Part shown: positions 46,881-54,359 of the stretch, piece after piece | Layout: every line of letters starts with the position of its first letter | Position numbering within the stretch: position 1 is the first letter of the stretch | Notes under the pieces: generated by a model | Told to the model about the DNA's origin: nothing | Databases searched by the model: none | What the model saw: only the letters and a program-made list of their open reading frames with translations | NCBI GenBank assembly: GCA_963775245.1 | Contig: CAVZID010000037.1 | Location: 62,001 to 126,000, forward strand | Length of the DNA stretch: 64,000 bases | DNA from: CAVSWT01 sp963775245 | GTDB lineage: Bacteria > Bacteroidota > Ignavibacteria > Ignavibacteriales > Ignavibacteriaceae | Direction: 5' to 3' | Program-made: the position numbers and the translations under genes

Positions 46881-47327
46881 ATGATAAAGCCATTTGTATT
46901 GATAATTGAAGCGGAAAGAATTACTTCACAGTATTATAAAAACATTTTCGCAAAAATCAATATTGAAAATGTTGCTCATATAAATAACACGTTTGAAATT
47001 ATACCAACTTTGAAAAGGTTCGAACCGGATTTTATTGTGATTGATGTAGCACTATTAGATGAAGAGATTTCGATAAATATACTTAATGAATTATATGAAT
47101 ATAAACCTGAATTACCGATTGCTGTAATTAGTTCTATTTTTATTCCTGAGCTAATAAAAAAACTTAAGTCATTCATTAATTCAGAATTTTTCCTTAAACC
47201 GATAAACCCGGATAAATTTATAAACTCTGTAATTGAAATAGCTCCTGATTTAACGTCAAACAAAAATAATTATTTCCTAAACACATTTAGTAAGTCAATC
47301 GAGTCTAATCTTATTTACAAGCCTTAA
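46881..47327 (+). CDS. stand-alone response-regulator receiver protein (copy 2)
   Basis: About 148 residues with a receiver fold: FVLIIEAERITSQYYKNIF, the acceptor Asp in FIVIDVALLDE, IAVISS and the Lys in FFLKPIN. It resembles the upstream receiver along its length (SxYYKNIFAKINIEN against SPFYKKILARLNIDN). The ATG at 46881 is preferred to a TTG three codons earlier; neither has a good ribosome site. The C-terminal 25 residues are unlike the paralogue. Confidence 0.76.
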   Translation: MIKPFVLIIEAERITSQYYKNIFAKINIENVAHINNTFEIIPTLKRFEPDFIVIDVALLDEEISINILNELYEYKPELPIAVISSIFIPELIKKLKSFINSEFFLKPINPDKFINSVIEIAPDLTSNKNNYFLNTFSKSIESNLIYKP

Positions 47328-47943
47328 TTTTTGAATTACGGATTTTCTACATTTAAATTTTAAAAATTAGCTTTAGTTAAAAAAAGTATGGGATTCCCTC
47401 ATTTCTAAAATTAAACACACCCTTTCTTTGTAATTCTGTACAACCGGAGATATTGTAATAATTATCATTGCACATGTATTCATATTAGTTTAATTTGCCA
47501 TTGAAAAATTTATAACTTATGCAGGGCAATTGTAATTAGGGCGAGTCATCTAAATATATCTTTCCCGGGAAATATTTAATTCCAAATTCTAAGCGTAGTC
47601 ATGTAAGTGACTTTACGAAGTTGTGATTAAATCAACTTTTATCGTGACGATAATTAATTTAATTTCGTCATAGCCGCACAGGGTTACTCTTTTTTTTGCA
47701 CACCTTAAACTTACATCCAGGCTTTTATACAGCCTGAGTACAAGTAATAAATTCCATTTCTAAATTATACACTATCATAAATTAATTCTTCCGTTTAATA
47801 ACAATGGAAGAATTGATTGTTAATATTTTTAAGTATTAATGTACTGCCTATCTATAAAACTATGCAATTAATTATTACAGAAGATTATTTCTAACTGTAA
47901 TCTATAATCAAATAACATATCAATATCTTAAGGGAGGCTCAAT
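47328..47943. other. long intergenic region with a series of hairpins
   Basis: 616 bases without a credible gene. Successive inverted repeats are CGTAGTCA/TGAC(TT)TACG (47594-47617), AAGTTG/CAACTT (47618-47638), TGACGA/TCGTCA (47645-47670), a run of eight T (47690-47697), CAGGC/GCCTG (47718-47736) and AATTCTTCC/GGAAGAATT (47784-47814). It may encode a structured RNA; nothing known was recognised. Confidence 0.4.
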
Positions 47944-48477
47944 ATGAGAATCGTAACAATTATTCTACTCGTCATTGCATTTTTTGCCCCTGTGTTTGCC
48001 CAGCAAAATATGGAAGGAACAGCAGTTAACCAGGGTAAAATTTTTACTACGGATAACCAAATTTTGGACGGCCAGTACATAGTTTTTTCAAAAGACTCGT
48101 TGGAATACTATAAAGAAAATTCAGAAGTAAGAAATGTGCTTCATTTAGGGCAGGTTAATGAAGTGCAGCAGTATAACGGCAATTATGGGACTGCCGGAAT
48201 GTGGCTCGGAGGTGCAGTAGGCATCACTCTTGGTGTTGTAGTTGCCCTTGGTACAAAAGAAACAAAAAGTACCGGCTACATTGAAGAAACAACAATTCAA
48301 ACCTGGCCTATCTATGTATTTACTATCTTGGGAACATTAGGCGGTTATTTTATTGGAGCCTCTATTGATAGCTGGGATACTGTATATAGCAAAGATTCAT
48401 CTTCGCTATTAAAACATATTAATTTGGGAACTACCGCTAGAGGCGGAGTAGCAGTTTCATATCACTTGAATTTTTAG
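47944..48477 (+). CDS. uncharacterised exported protein with glycine-rich membrane segments
   Basis: Function not recognised. The 177-residue protein starts with a signal peptide (TIILLVIAFFAPVFAQ) cut after AQ. It has a short beta region (KIFTTDNQILDGQYIVFSKD) and two hydrophobic glycine-rich segments (MWLGGAVGITLGVVVAL and IYVFTILGTLGGYFIGASI). The last residues (GGVAVSYHLNF) end in Phe, like a barrel strand. A strong AGGGAGG ribosome site precedes the ATG. Confidence 0.7.
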   Translation: MRIVTIILLVIAFFAPVFAQQNMEGTAVNQGKIFTTDNQILDGQYIVFSKDSLEYYKENSEVRNVLHLGQVNEVQQYNGNYGTAGMWLGGAVGITLGVVVALGTKETKSTGYIEETTIQTWPIYVFTILGTLGGYFIGASIDSWDTVYSKDSSSLLKHINLGTTARGGVAVSYHLNF

Positions 48478-48559
48478 TATTTAAACACATTGGGTAATTC
48501 TAAAATTTGATTTGTATATAAAAGGCGAAGGATTACTCATTATTGTTAAGGAGAGAAAT

Positions 48560-49039
48560 ATGATCAGCTTAAAACATTTATTTAGGTTCATTATTTTAGT
48601 TTTGTTTTCAGTTTTTTTAGTTAGCTGTTCATCAAGCCAGGGCCCGTTATTTAAAAAAATTTCAAATATTCCCGAACATCAAAGCGCAATTTATTTCTTT
48701 CGTTCAAATGACAAAGTAAATTCAGAATTCCTAATGACATGTAATAATAAAGAAGTCTGTATACTGGAGAACAACGGGTATTTTCCCTACCTGGTTAATG
48801 AAGGAAAAGTAGTTATCAAATCTTTTATTCAATTTAAATTATTTGCTACCGGCCTTCTTGATTTAGCAATGGCAGATTCTACACAATTAGTCTTTAAAGC
48901 TAATGCAGGGAAATCCTATTATGTGGAATGTGCAGCAAAAGGATCAAATAAAAACGAATTAAAAATTAGCCTGGTACCTGAAAATTATGGAAGCATAAAA
49001 ATAAAAGATTGTCCATTGCTCGAATCCGGGCTTGATTAA
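48560..49039 (+). CDS. putative lipoprotein (DUF2846-like)
   Basis: The 159-residue protein begins with a lipoprotein signal (ILVLFSVFLVSCSSSQG, lipobox VSC). It contains AIYFFRSNDKVN, YFPYLVNEGKVVIKS, VFKANAGKSYYVEC and VPENYG in the order seen in DUF2846-type lipoproteins. The ATG at 48560 is chosen because AAGGAG lies just upstream and the signal begins there, not at the earlier ATG (48512). The role is unknown; membrane-attached in the periplasm. Confidence 0.75.
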   Translation: MISLKHLFRFIILVLFSVFLVSCSSSQGPLFKKISNIPEHQSAIYFFRSNDKVNSEFLMTCNNKEVCILENNGYFPYLVNEGKVVIKSFIQFKLFATGLLDLAMADSTQLVFKANAGKSYYVECAAKGSNKNELKISLVPENYGSIKIKDCPLLESGLD

Positions 49040-49057
49040 AAATGCTTTGTTTCTGTA

Positions 49058-49078
49058 GGGAACGCAGATCTGCATCCC
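49058..49078. repeat. REP-like palindrome
   Basis: GGGAACGCAGATCTGCATCCC is an almost perfect palindrome centred on AGATCT, in the spacer after the lipoprotein gene. It sits next to the second palindrome at 49121. Confidence 0.5.
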
Positions 49079-49120
49079 CTTCACAAACTCAAATAAAATT
49101 TTAAAAATAAAAACGTAGTT

Positions 49121-49148
49121 GTAGAGACGCATCGTTGTGCGTCTCTAC
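49121..49148. repeat. GTAGAGACGC palindromic repeat, short form
   Basis: GTAGAGACGCA and TGCGTCTCTAC form an eleven-pair stem around TCGTTG. The ten-base arm GTAGAGACGC also bounds the larger element at 52592-52705, so this is a repeat family in the window. Confidence 0.7.
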
Positions 49149-49246
49149 GTAGTTTAAATGTATATTAGAAATGAAAATGTAGTTAAATTTTTGTTGTCCC
49201 TAAATTTTTAAAATCACTAAAAAATTTTTTCAATTTTAAATCAAAA

Positions 49247-49287
49247 GTTAGTATAATAGCCATGTTTATATTCTAAAAAATACTAAC
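49247..49287 (+). promoter_or_regulatory. promoter/leader region of carbonic anhydrase with inverted repeat
   Basis: A TATAAT (49252-49257) lies 35 bases before the gene, with only a weak -35 (TTCAAT) 17 bases upstream. GTTAGTAT (49247-49254) is inverted as ATACTAAC (49280-49287) just before the ATG, which may be an operator or a leader hairpin. Confidence 0.35.
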
Positions 49288-49291
49288 TGAT

Positions 49292-49921
49292 ATGCGAGTC
49301 TTAAATAATCTTTTTGATCAAAATAAAAAATGGGCAGATAAAGTAAAGGAATCCGATCCCGATTTTTTCTTAAATCTCTCCAAACAGCAATCACCCCAAT
49401 ATTTATGGATAGGCTGTTCCGACAGCCGTGTTCCTGCAAACCAAATTATTGATTTACCTCCAGGTGAAGTTTTTGTTCATAGAAATATCGCCAATGTTGT
49501 TGTCCATACCGACTTAAATTGCCTATCTGTAATTCAATACGCTGTTGAAGTATTAAAAGTAAAGCACATCATAGTGTGCGGCCATTACGGCTGCGGCGGC
49601 ATTCAAGCTTCTATGGAAAATAAAGGCCATGGTTTAATAGATAACTGGCTGCAAAATATTAAAGATGTTTATCGTTATCATCAAACCCAAATTGATGCCC
49701 TCCCAAATAAAAAAGATAAATTAAACTTGCTTTGTGAGTTCAATGTTGTTGAACAAGTTGCAAATGTTTGCCACACCACAGTAGTACAAAAAGCCTGGCA
49801 AGCCAAACAGGAATTAACAGTTCACGGCTGGATATACAAAATTGAAGACGGAATACTTAAAGATTTAGGAGTCTGTATAACCGGGGTTGATGAAATGAAT
49901 CAAATGCAGAAAATCAAATAA
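49292..49921 (+). CDS. can: beta-class carbonic anhydrase
   Basis: The 209-residue enzyme interconverts CO2 and bicarbonate. The zinc ligands and active site are in LWIGCSDSRVPANQI (Cys, Asp-Arg) and VCGHYGCGGI (His, Cys), with GEVFVHRNIANVV between them. It supplies bicarbonate for carboxylases in the cytoplasm. It is monocistronic and converges on the DinB-like gene with only 12 bases between stops. Confidence 0.96.
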   Translation: MRVLNNLFDQNKKWADKVKESDPDFFLNLSKQQSPQYLWIGCSDSRVPANQIIDLPPGEVFVHRNIANVVVHTDLNCLSVIQYAVEVLKVKHIIVCGHYGCGGIQASMENKGHGLIDNWLQNIKDVYRYHQTQIDALPNKKDKLNLLCEFNVVEQVANVCHTTVVQKAWQAKQELTVHGWIYKIEDGILKDLGVCITGVDEMNQMQKIK

Positions 49922-49933
49922 TTTGAAAGCAAA

Positions 49934-50437
49934 TTATAACATCTTTTCCTTCGCTTGTTTAACCCATCCTGGTGCGTCATCAATTTTTTGACGAAGTATT
50001 AAATTCAATTGTGCAGTATGATGCTGAACATGCCTCATATTATAAAAAAGCAGTTCTACAAAATTTAGGTTTATTGAACCATATACAAACCGCTCTTTAG
50101 ATTTTTCTTCATCTAAAGATTTTATTATTTCCTTACATTTCTTTTTGCCATATTTTAAATATTTAAGCATCTCATCTTTTGTATAAACTCTTTCAGGCAA
50201 AATTCCATCCGGGTCAAGTTCTGTTAAAGTAAGTGGTGATGGCGGAACAAATTTGTCTCCGGTTGCGGTTAAATAAAAATCCAGCCAGAACAAAGTGTGA
50301 TAAACCAAATACCAAAATTCTGTCTGATGCGACCGATCACCCCAAAGATTGTCGGGACAAAGTCTCACTGCGTTTTCAAGCATATCGATTGCTGCACCAA
50401 ATTGGCTCCAGATTATTTCTTTTAATCTATTATCCAT
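49934..50437 (-). CDS. DinB-family protein (cytoplasmic)
   Basis: The 167-residue four-helix protein shows the DinB_2 pattern: an N-terminal helix with LVYHTLFWLDFYL and a C-terminal MRHVQHHTAQLNLIL that supply the histidines of the metal site. Members act as bacillithiol transferases or unknown metal enzymes. A second, exported DinB protein occurs at 63237. The function is unspecified. Confidence 0.85.
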   Translation of the reverse strand: MDNRLKEIIWSQFGAAIDMLENAVRLCPDNLWGDRSHQTEFWYLVYHTLFWLDFYLTATGDKFVPPSPLTLTELDPDGILPERVYTKDEMLKYLKYGKKKCKEIIKSLDEEKSKERFVYGSINLNFVELLFYNMRHVQHHTAQLNLILRQKIDDAPGWVKQAKEKML

Positions 50438-50517
50438 AACGTTACTTTATTAAATTAAAATACTTGTTAACAATACTTGATTAAAATGTTAATGATTTTT
50501 TTCGTTTTATATAAAAC

Positions 50518-50826
50518 TTATTTACTCTTCTTATTAGATGCTTTTGAACTGCCGCCAAGTATTATGCTCAATCCAAATAAATAACCGAAGTTATACCAGC
50601 CGCCATTGTTGTAAACAGCATATATTGCAACATTGTCACTGAAAAGTGAAATTATAAAACTGACAGGCGCAATTAATCCATGCCATAACCCATACCAAAA
50701 ACCAACCGGTTCAATATCTTTTGAATATTGAATTGGGATAGCATCAGCGCAGCCGCTTAAAAGTGTAACTGAGAAAATAACAATAAGAATTTTTATTAAA
50801 GCTGAATTGTGTAAAATGTTTTTCAT
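50518..50826 (-). CDS. small membrane lipoprotein, uncharacterised
   Basis: A 102-residue protein with a lipobox (VTLLSGCADA), a hydrophobic segment (GLWHGLIAPVSFIISLF) and a second one (FGYLFGLSIILGG), then a basic tail. Such short lipoproteins are frequent in many phyla. The role is unknown. Confidence 0.65.
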   Translation of the reverse strand: MKNILHNSALIKILIVIFSVTLLSGCADAIPIQYSKDIEPVGFWYGLWHGLIAPVSFIISLFSDNVAIYAVYNNGGWYNFGYLFGLSIILGGSSKASNKKSK

Positions 50827-50993
50827 AACCCCCTCACATTAATTTTTAAATTGATACAAATAATATAATTAGTTTTATAACTGATTTCTATTAGTGAAAT
50901 TTAAATTCAATAAAACACAGATAGCACCGATGTGACTGATTACCGCAGATCAGAGAAAATCCGTCTAATCCGTAAAATCCGTGGTCTATTGTT

Positions 50994-51617
50994 TTATTTC
51001 TTAAATAAGAAAGTAATTAATCTTGGCGTTTTATTTTCATCATCTTCATGCCACCATTCTTTCAACTTCAATAGTTTAAAATTATTTGAATCCGCAGAAT
51101 TAATAAAATCAGAAATGTTATGAATGAATGCATTAATATGAGTTGTCTCTCCTTCCCTTTCAAATCGAGCTTTCTTTCCTTGATATTGCCTGAAAGGATG
51201 TAATTCACTTATATAAAATTTCCCGCCATTAACCAATTTTTTTGATGCTTCGGTAAAGATGAAATTTAAATATTCGATATGTTCTAAAATCAAATTGCAG
51301 GCAACTAAATCCACTAATGGAATTTCATCCGGCCATTTCTTTGTAATATCAGAAAAGATGAATGTTACATTGTTCGCTTGTATTTTTTCCCTCGCTTTGT
51401 TAATCATTCCTTCGGAAAAATCTAACGCAATAACGCTTTCAGAAATTTGCGAAAATAAATTGGTATTTTTTCCCGTCCCGCATCCAATTTCTAAAATTGA
51501 TTTAAATTTTAAATCGCCAAGATTTTTTTTCGTTACAATTTTATCAAGATCGCGGGTAAGATTTTCATCTTCATCGTAAGTATCAGACCAATTATTATAT
51601 GCTCTTTGAATATTCAT
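50994..51617 (-). CDS. class I SAM-dependent methyltransferase
   Basis: The 207-residue protein has motif I ILEIGCGTGKNTNLF, motif II VIALDFSEGMINKARE and LVACNLILEHIEYL, as in Methyltransf_11/25 enzymes. The N-terminal YNNWSDTYDEDEN resembles small-molecule methyltransferases. The substrate is unknown. It lies 24 bases after another methyltransferase on the same strand, and the two are probably co-transcribed. Confidence 0.88.
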   Translation of the reverse strand: MNIQRAYNNWSDTYDEDENLTRDLDKIVTKKNLGDLKFKSILEIGCGTGKNTNLFSQISESVIALDFSEGMINKAREKIQANNVTFIFSDITKKWPDEIPLVDLVACNLILEHIEYLNFIFTEASKKLVNGGKFYISELHPFRQYQGKKARFEREGETTHINAFIHNISDFINSADSNNFKLLKLKEWWHEDDENKTPRLITFLFKK

Positions 51618-51641
51618 TTTAATTTTATTCGTTTAAATATA

Positions 51642-52532
51642 TTAGTCAACAGCATGCAACCGCCAGGTAGCTTGAATTTTTCCGGAACTCCTTATTTTAA
51701 TTAATTGTTCTGGTGTTGCACTCTCTATTAAATATTTTATTGCACTTAATTTAGAGCGGTCAACTTCTGCAATTTTATCAGGTTCTAATCCAGCATTAAG
51801 AAAAAATTTTTCAGCCGACTCAAAATCTTCAAATTTATTTTCTTCAATATTATGCTGTTCAAAAAATTTCTTTTGCTCATCATCCATCGTAACTTTGAAA
51901 TCACTTTTATTTGTCGTGATATAAATATCAGCAGTTATCCAATAACCTCCTCTTTTTTTTAGAACATTCCGAATATTACTGCAAACCTTCAACTTTTCAT
52001 CATCGCTTAGATACATTAACAAACCTTCATTAACAATTACTATATCGCCATCCGGGAAGCGATTAACTGTTTCTTCAAATTGTTTTTCATCAAGAGCATT
52101 CAAAGGAAGAATTTCTAGTTTACCCTTAAAATTATTTTTATCATTTTTTAATGCATTAACAAAACTTTGTTTCTGTGAAATCAAATCAGGCAAGTCAGTG
52201 TCGATATAATGACATTCATTCTGCTTAATCATATCCAAACCGCGGAAAGAAAAACCGGATGATAATTCCAAAATATTTTTAGCAGAAAGTTCCGATAATA
52301 ATTGGTTAATACTCCAATACCTGTTTTCAAAATGAACTACTCTAGCCCAGAAAGTATAATCTTTATCACTCAAATCCGGCTCATATTTATCTTGATTTAT
52401 TAATAACTGTGCTGCTTCTTTTGCAAACGGTATATTTGTCAAGCCTTTCATTAATAATAACGATTTTGCTGAAGGACTTATTGTATTATAATCACGATTC
52501 GTTTTATTTGTTGTTGCCATATTATCTATCAT
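51642..52532 (-). CDS. leucine-carboxyl-methyltransferase-like SAM-dependent methyltransferase
   Basis: The 296-residue protein has ISPSAKSLLLMKGLTNIPFA and FWARVVHFENRYWSI at the N-terminus, motif I ILELSSGFSFRGLDM, YIDTDLPDLISQKQ and a DIVIVNEGLLMYLS stretch. This is the pattern of the LCM/TcmP family of O-methyltransferases. The glycine motif (LSSGFSFRG) is less canonical than usual. The start is at the first ATG; a second ATG lies four codons further in. It is paired with the methyltransferase at 50994. Confidence 0.78.
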   Translation of the reverse strand: MIDNMATTNKTNRDYNTISPSAKSLLLMKGLTNIPFAKEAAQLLINQDKYEPDLSDKDYTFWARVVHFENRYWSINQLLSELSAKNILELSSGFSFRGLDMIKQNECHYIDTDLPDLISQKQSFVNALKNDKNNFKGKLEILPLNALDEKQFEETVNRFPDGDIVIVNEGLLMYLSDDEKLKVCSNIRNVLKKRGGYWITADIYITTNKSDFKVTMDDEQKKFFEQHNIEENKFEDFESAEKFFLNAGLEPDKIAEVDRSKLSAIKYLIESATPEQLIKIRSSGKIQATWRLHAVD

Positions 52533-52591
52533 TTTTACATAATTAATTAGGTTCGATGATTAAGAAATATTGGAAAGCTTTCAAAGTAATT

Positions 52592-52705
52592 GTAGAGACG
52601 CCTACCCACAATGTGGGTGAGGCGTCTGAATTGTAATATCAAATTAAATAGTAATAGCTAAATATAGGGTTTAAAGTTAAAGACGCTTCACCGAAGCGTC
52701 TCTAC
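52592..52705. repeat. 114-bp MITE-like element with GTAGAGACGC inverted ends
   Basis: GTAGAGACGC (52592-52601) and GCGTCTCTAC (52696-52705) are perfect inverted ends. Inside, AGACGCC and GGCGTCT form a nested stem (52596-52627) with an inner CCCACA/TGTGGG, and AGACGCTTC/GAAGCGTCT (52681-52701) forms another. The same ten-base arm occurs at 49121. Confidence 0.65.
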
Positions 52706-52709
52706 TTAA

Positions 52710-53795
52710 TTAAACTTCAACACTTTTTTTGTCAATGTGAGTAAGCCAGTTATGTGTATCTTCTGTTTTCCCGGTTTGGATTGCTGTAATTTCATTAAAT
52801 AGTTTTAATGCTAACTCTCCGGCTTCACCGTTATTAATAACCATTTCAAAATCTTTATACTGCAACCAGCCTACAGCAGAAATAATTGCTGCTGTTCCGG
52901 TTCCAAAAATTTCCAGCACATTTCCTTTTTTATATTCTTCTACTATTTCATCAACGCTAATTAATCTTTCAGTCACATTCTCTTCCCAATCTTTTAATAT
53001 TTGAATAACCGAATCACGGGTTACTCCTCGAAGAATGCTGCCGCTTAATTGCGGTGTAGCAACTTCATTTTTAAATCTAACAAAAATATTCATTGTGCCG
53101 ACTTCTTCGATATACTTTTGTTCAATTGCATCCAGCCAAAGCACTTGTGTAAATCCTCGTTTCTTCGCTTCTTCAGCAGCAAGTAAACTTCCCGCATAAT
53201 TGCCCGCTGTTTTGCATTCTCCGATTCCTTTGCGAACTGCTCTTACATAATCATCCTGAATTAGAATTTTGACAGGCTTGAATCCTTCCGGATAATATGC
53301 TCCTACAGGAGATAAAAGTATAATCATCTTATAAGTCATTGATGGGCGTACACCAAGAAATGGATCTGAAGCATACATGAAAGGACGAATATATAAAGAT
53401 TCACCTTCACGCTCAGGAATCCAATCTCTTTCAACGGAAATTAATTCCGTTAAAGCTTTCATAAAAAATTCTTCATCAATTTCAGGCATGCATAATCTTT
53501 TTGCAGAGTTATTAAATCTTTCTACATTTTTTTCAGGCCTGAAAATAGCGGGTTCACCTTCAGCAGTTTTAAAGGCTTTTATTCCTTCAAATATTGCCTG
53601 TCCGTAATGAATGAACATTGTTGCCGGGTGAATTTGTAAATTTTCAAGCGGTTTAATTCTTGCATTGTGCCATCCCGTATTGGGAGCGTAATCCATTTCA
53701 AAAACATGATCGGTAAAAAGTTTTCCAAACCCCGGGTTTTGAGGGATGGTTATTTTTTCAGTTCTTTTTACTTTTTCAACTTTTATTTCTTGCAT
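52710..53795 (-). CDS. ilvE: branched-chain-amino-acid aminotransferase
   Basis: The 361-residue PLP enzyme is fold-type IV: HYGQAIFEGIKAFKT, RPEKNVERFNNSAKRL, YIRPFMYAS, ECKTAGNYAGSLLA with the PLP lysine (around 193) and VLEIFGTGTAAIISAVG. It transfers amino groups to make Leu, Ile and Val. The length is that of the larger type II BCATs. It is monocistronic, and a hairpin of terminator type (53917-53944) lies upstream in its leader, suggesting attenuation. Confidence 0.95.
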   Translation of the reverse strand: MQEIKVEKVKRTEKITIPQNPGFGKLFTDHVFEMDYAPNTGWHNARIKPLENLQIHPATMFIHYGQAIFEGIKAFKTAEGEPAIFRPEKNVERFNNSAKRLCMPEIDEEFFMKALTELISVERDWIPEREGESLYIRPFMYASDPFLGVRPSMTYKMIILLSPVGAYYPEGFKPVKILIQDDYVRAVRKGIGECKTAGNYAGSLLAAEEAKKRGFTQVLWLDAIEQKYIEEVGTMNIFVRFKNEVATPQLSGSILRGVTRDSVIQILKDWEENVTERLISVDEIVEEYKKGNVLEIFGTGTAAIISAVGWLQYKDFEMVINNGEAGELALKLFNEITAIQTGKTEDTHNWLTHIDKKSVEV

Positions 53796-53916
53796 TGCGA
53801 ACCTCTTAAAGTTTTCAATTTTTAATAATGCTATTTACACAATTTATAACTAAAAATAAAAGTAAATTATTATTATTAAATATTCTATAGCAGTGTAAAA
53901 ATAAATAATAAAAAAA

Positions 53917-53944
53917 GAAGCCCGGGGGAGGGTTCCCGGGCTTC
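53917..53944 (-). terminator. terminator-like hairpin upstream of ilvE, possible attenuator
   Basis: GAAGCCCGGG pairs with CCCGGGCTTC, and on the minus strand a T-run of seven follows. As it lies about 120 bp ahead of ilvE, it may attenuate transcription of that gene or simply end an upstream transcript. No leader peptide was found. Confidence 0.7.
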
Positions 53945-54155
53945 AAGTGATTCACTAAAAGTGGTATTAAATTAATGAATCAGGCAACAAAAATGTAATA
54001 CTATACTTACTAAAAAACAATTTAAATTTTTTACATTTGATCTATATCAAAATTTAAATTAGAAAGACTTAACGGTTCTTTCATTTAAAACAAAAATAAT
54101 CGTATATGTAAATCGTTAAAACCTTGTAAGTTTAAAGTTAGATAAAAAACATACG
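53945..54155. other. intergenic region left of the IS element
   Basis: Just over 200 AT-rich bases between the ilvE leader hairpin and the left end of the IS. No gene is seen. It probably holds the ilvE promoter, but no clear sigma-70 match was found. Confidence 0.45.
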
Positions 54156-54181
54156 GTTCTTTGACATAATGAAAAAAAATA

Positions 54182-54330
54182 TTTCCTTACGGAAGTAGAA
54201 GGTAAAAACCTTAGGCCATGAGCCTGTCTCGAAGTTTCTTCCTTCCGTCAGGTTAAAATCTTGGAATAACTTAGCACCCGCTTATTCAAACGGAGATGCT
54301 GTATTTGACAAGGGTGATGTTGCCTGACAT
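54182..54330 (+). ncRNA. candidate bridge (guide) RNA of the IS110-family element
   Basis: Several stems can be drawn: ACGGAAG/CTTCCGT (54189-54195 with 54242-54248) enclosing AAGGT/ACCTT (54199-54212) and AGGC/GCCT (54213-54225); GTCAGG/CCTGAC (54247-54252 with 54323-54328) enclosing AGCA/TGCT and CCG/CGG (54273-54300). IS110-family elements encode a guide RNA in a noncoding end, so this is its likely place. The boundaries and the loops are inference. Confidence 0.5.
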
Positions 54331-54359
54331 TTTTTATAAAAAATAATTTAGGGTTTTAT

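Noticed and set aside
47520..47700. Possible cyclic-di-GMP-type riboswitch
   Set aside because: Fragments such as TAGCCGCACAGGGTTAC recall the class but the conserved core and pairing do not fit.
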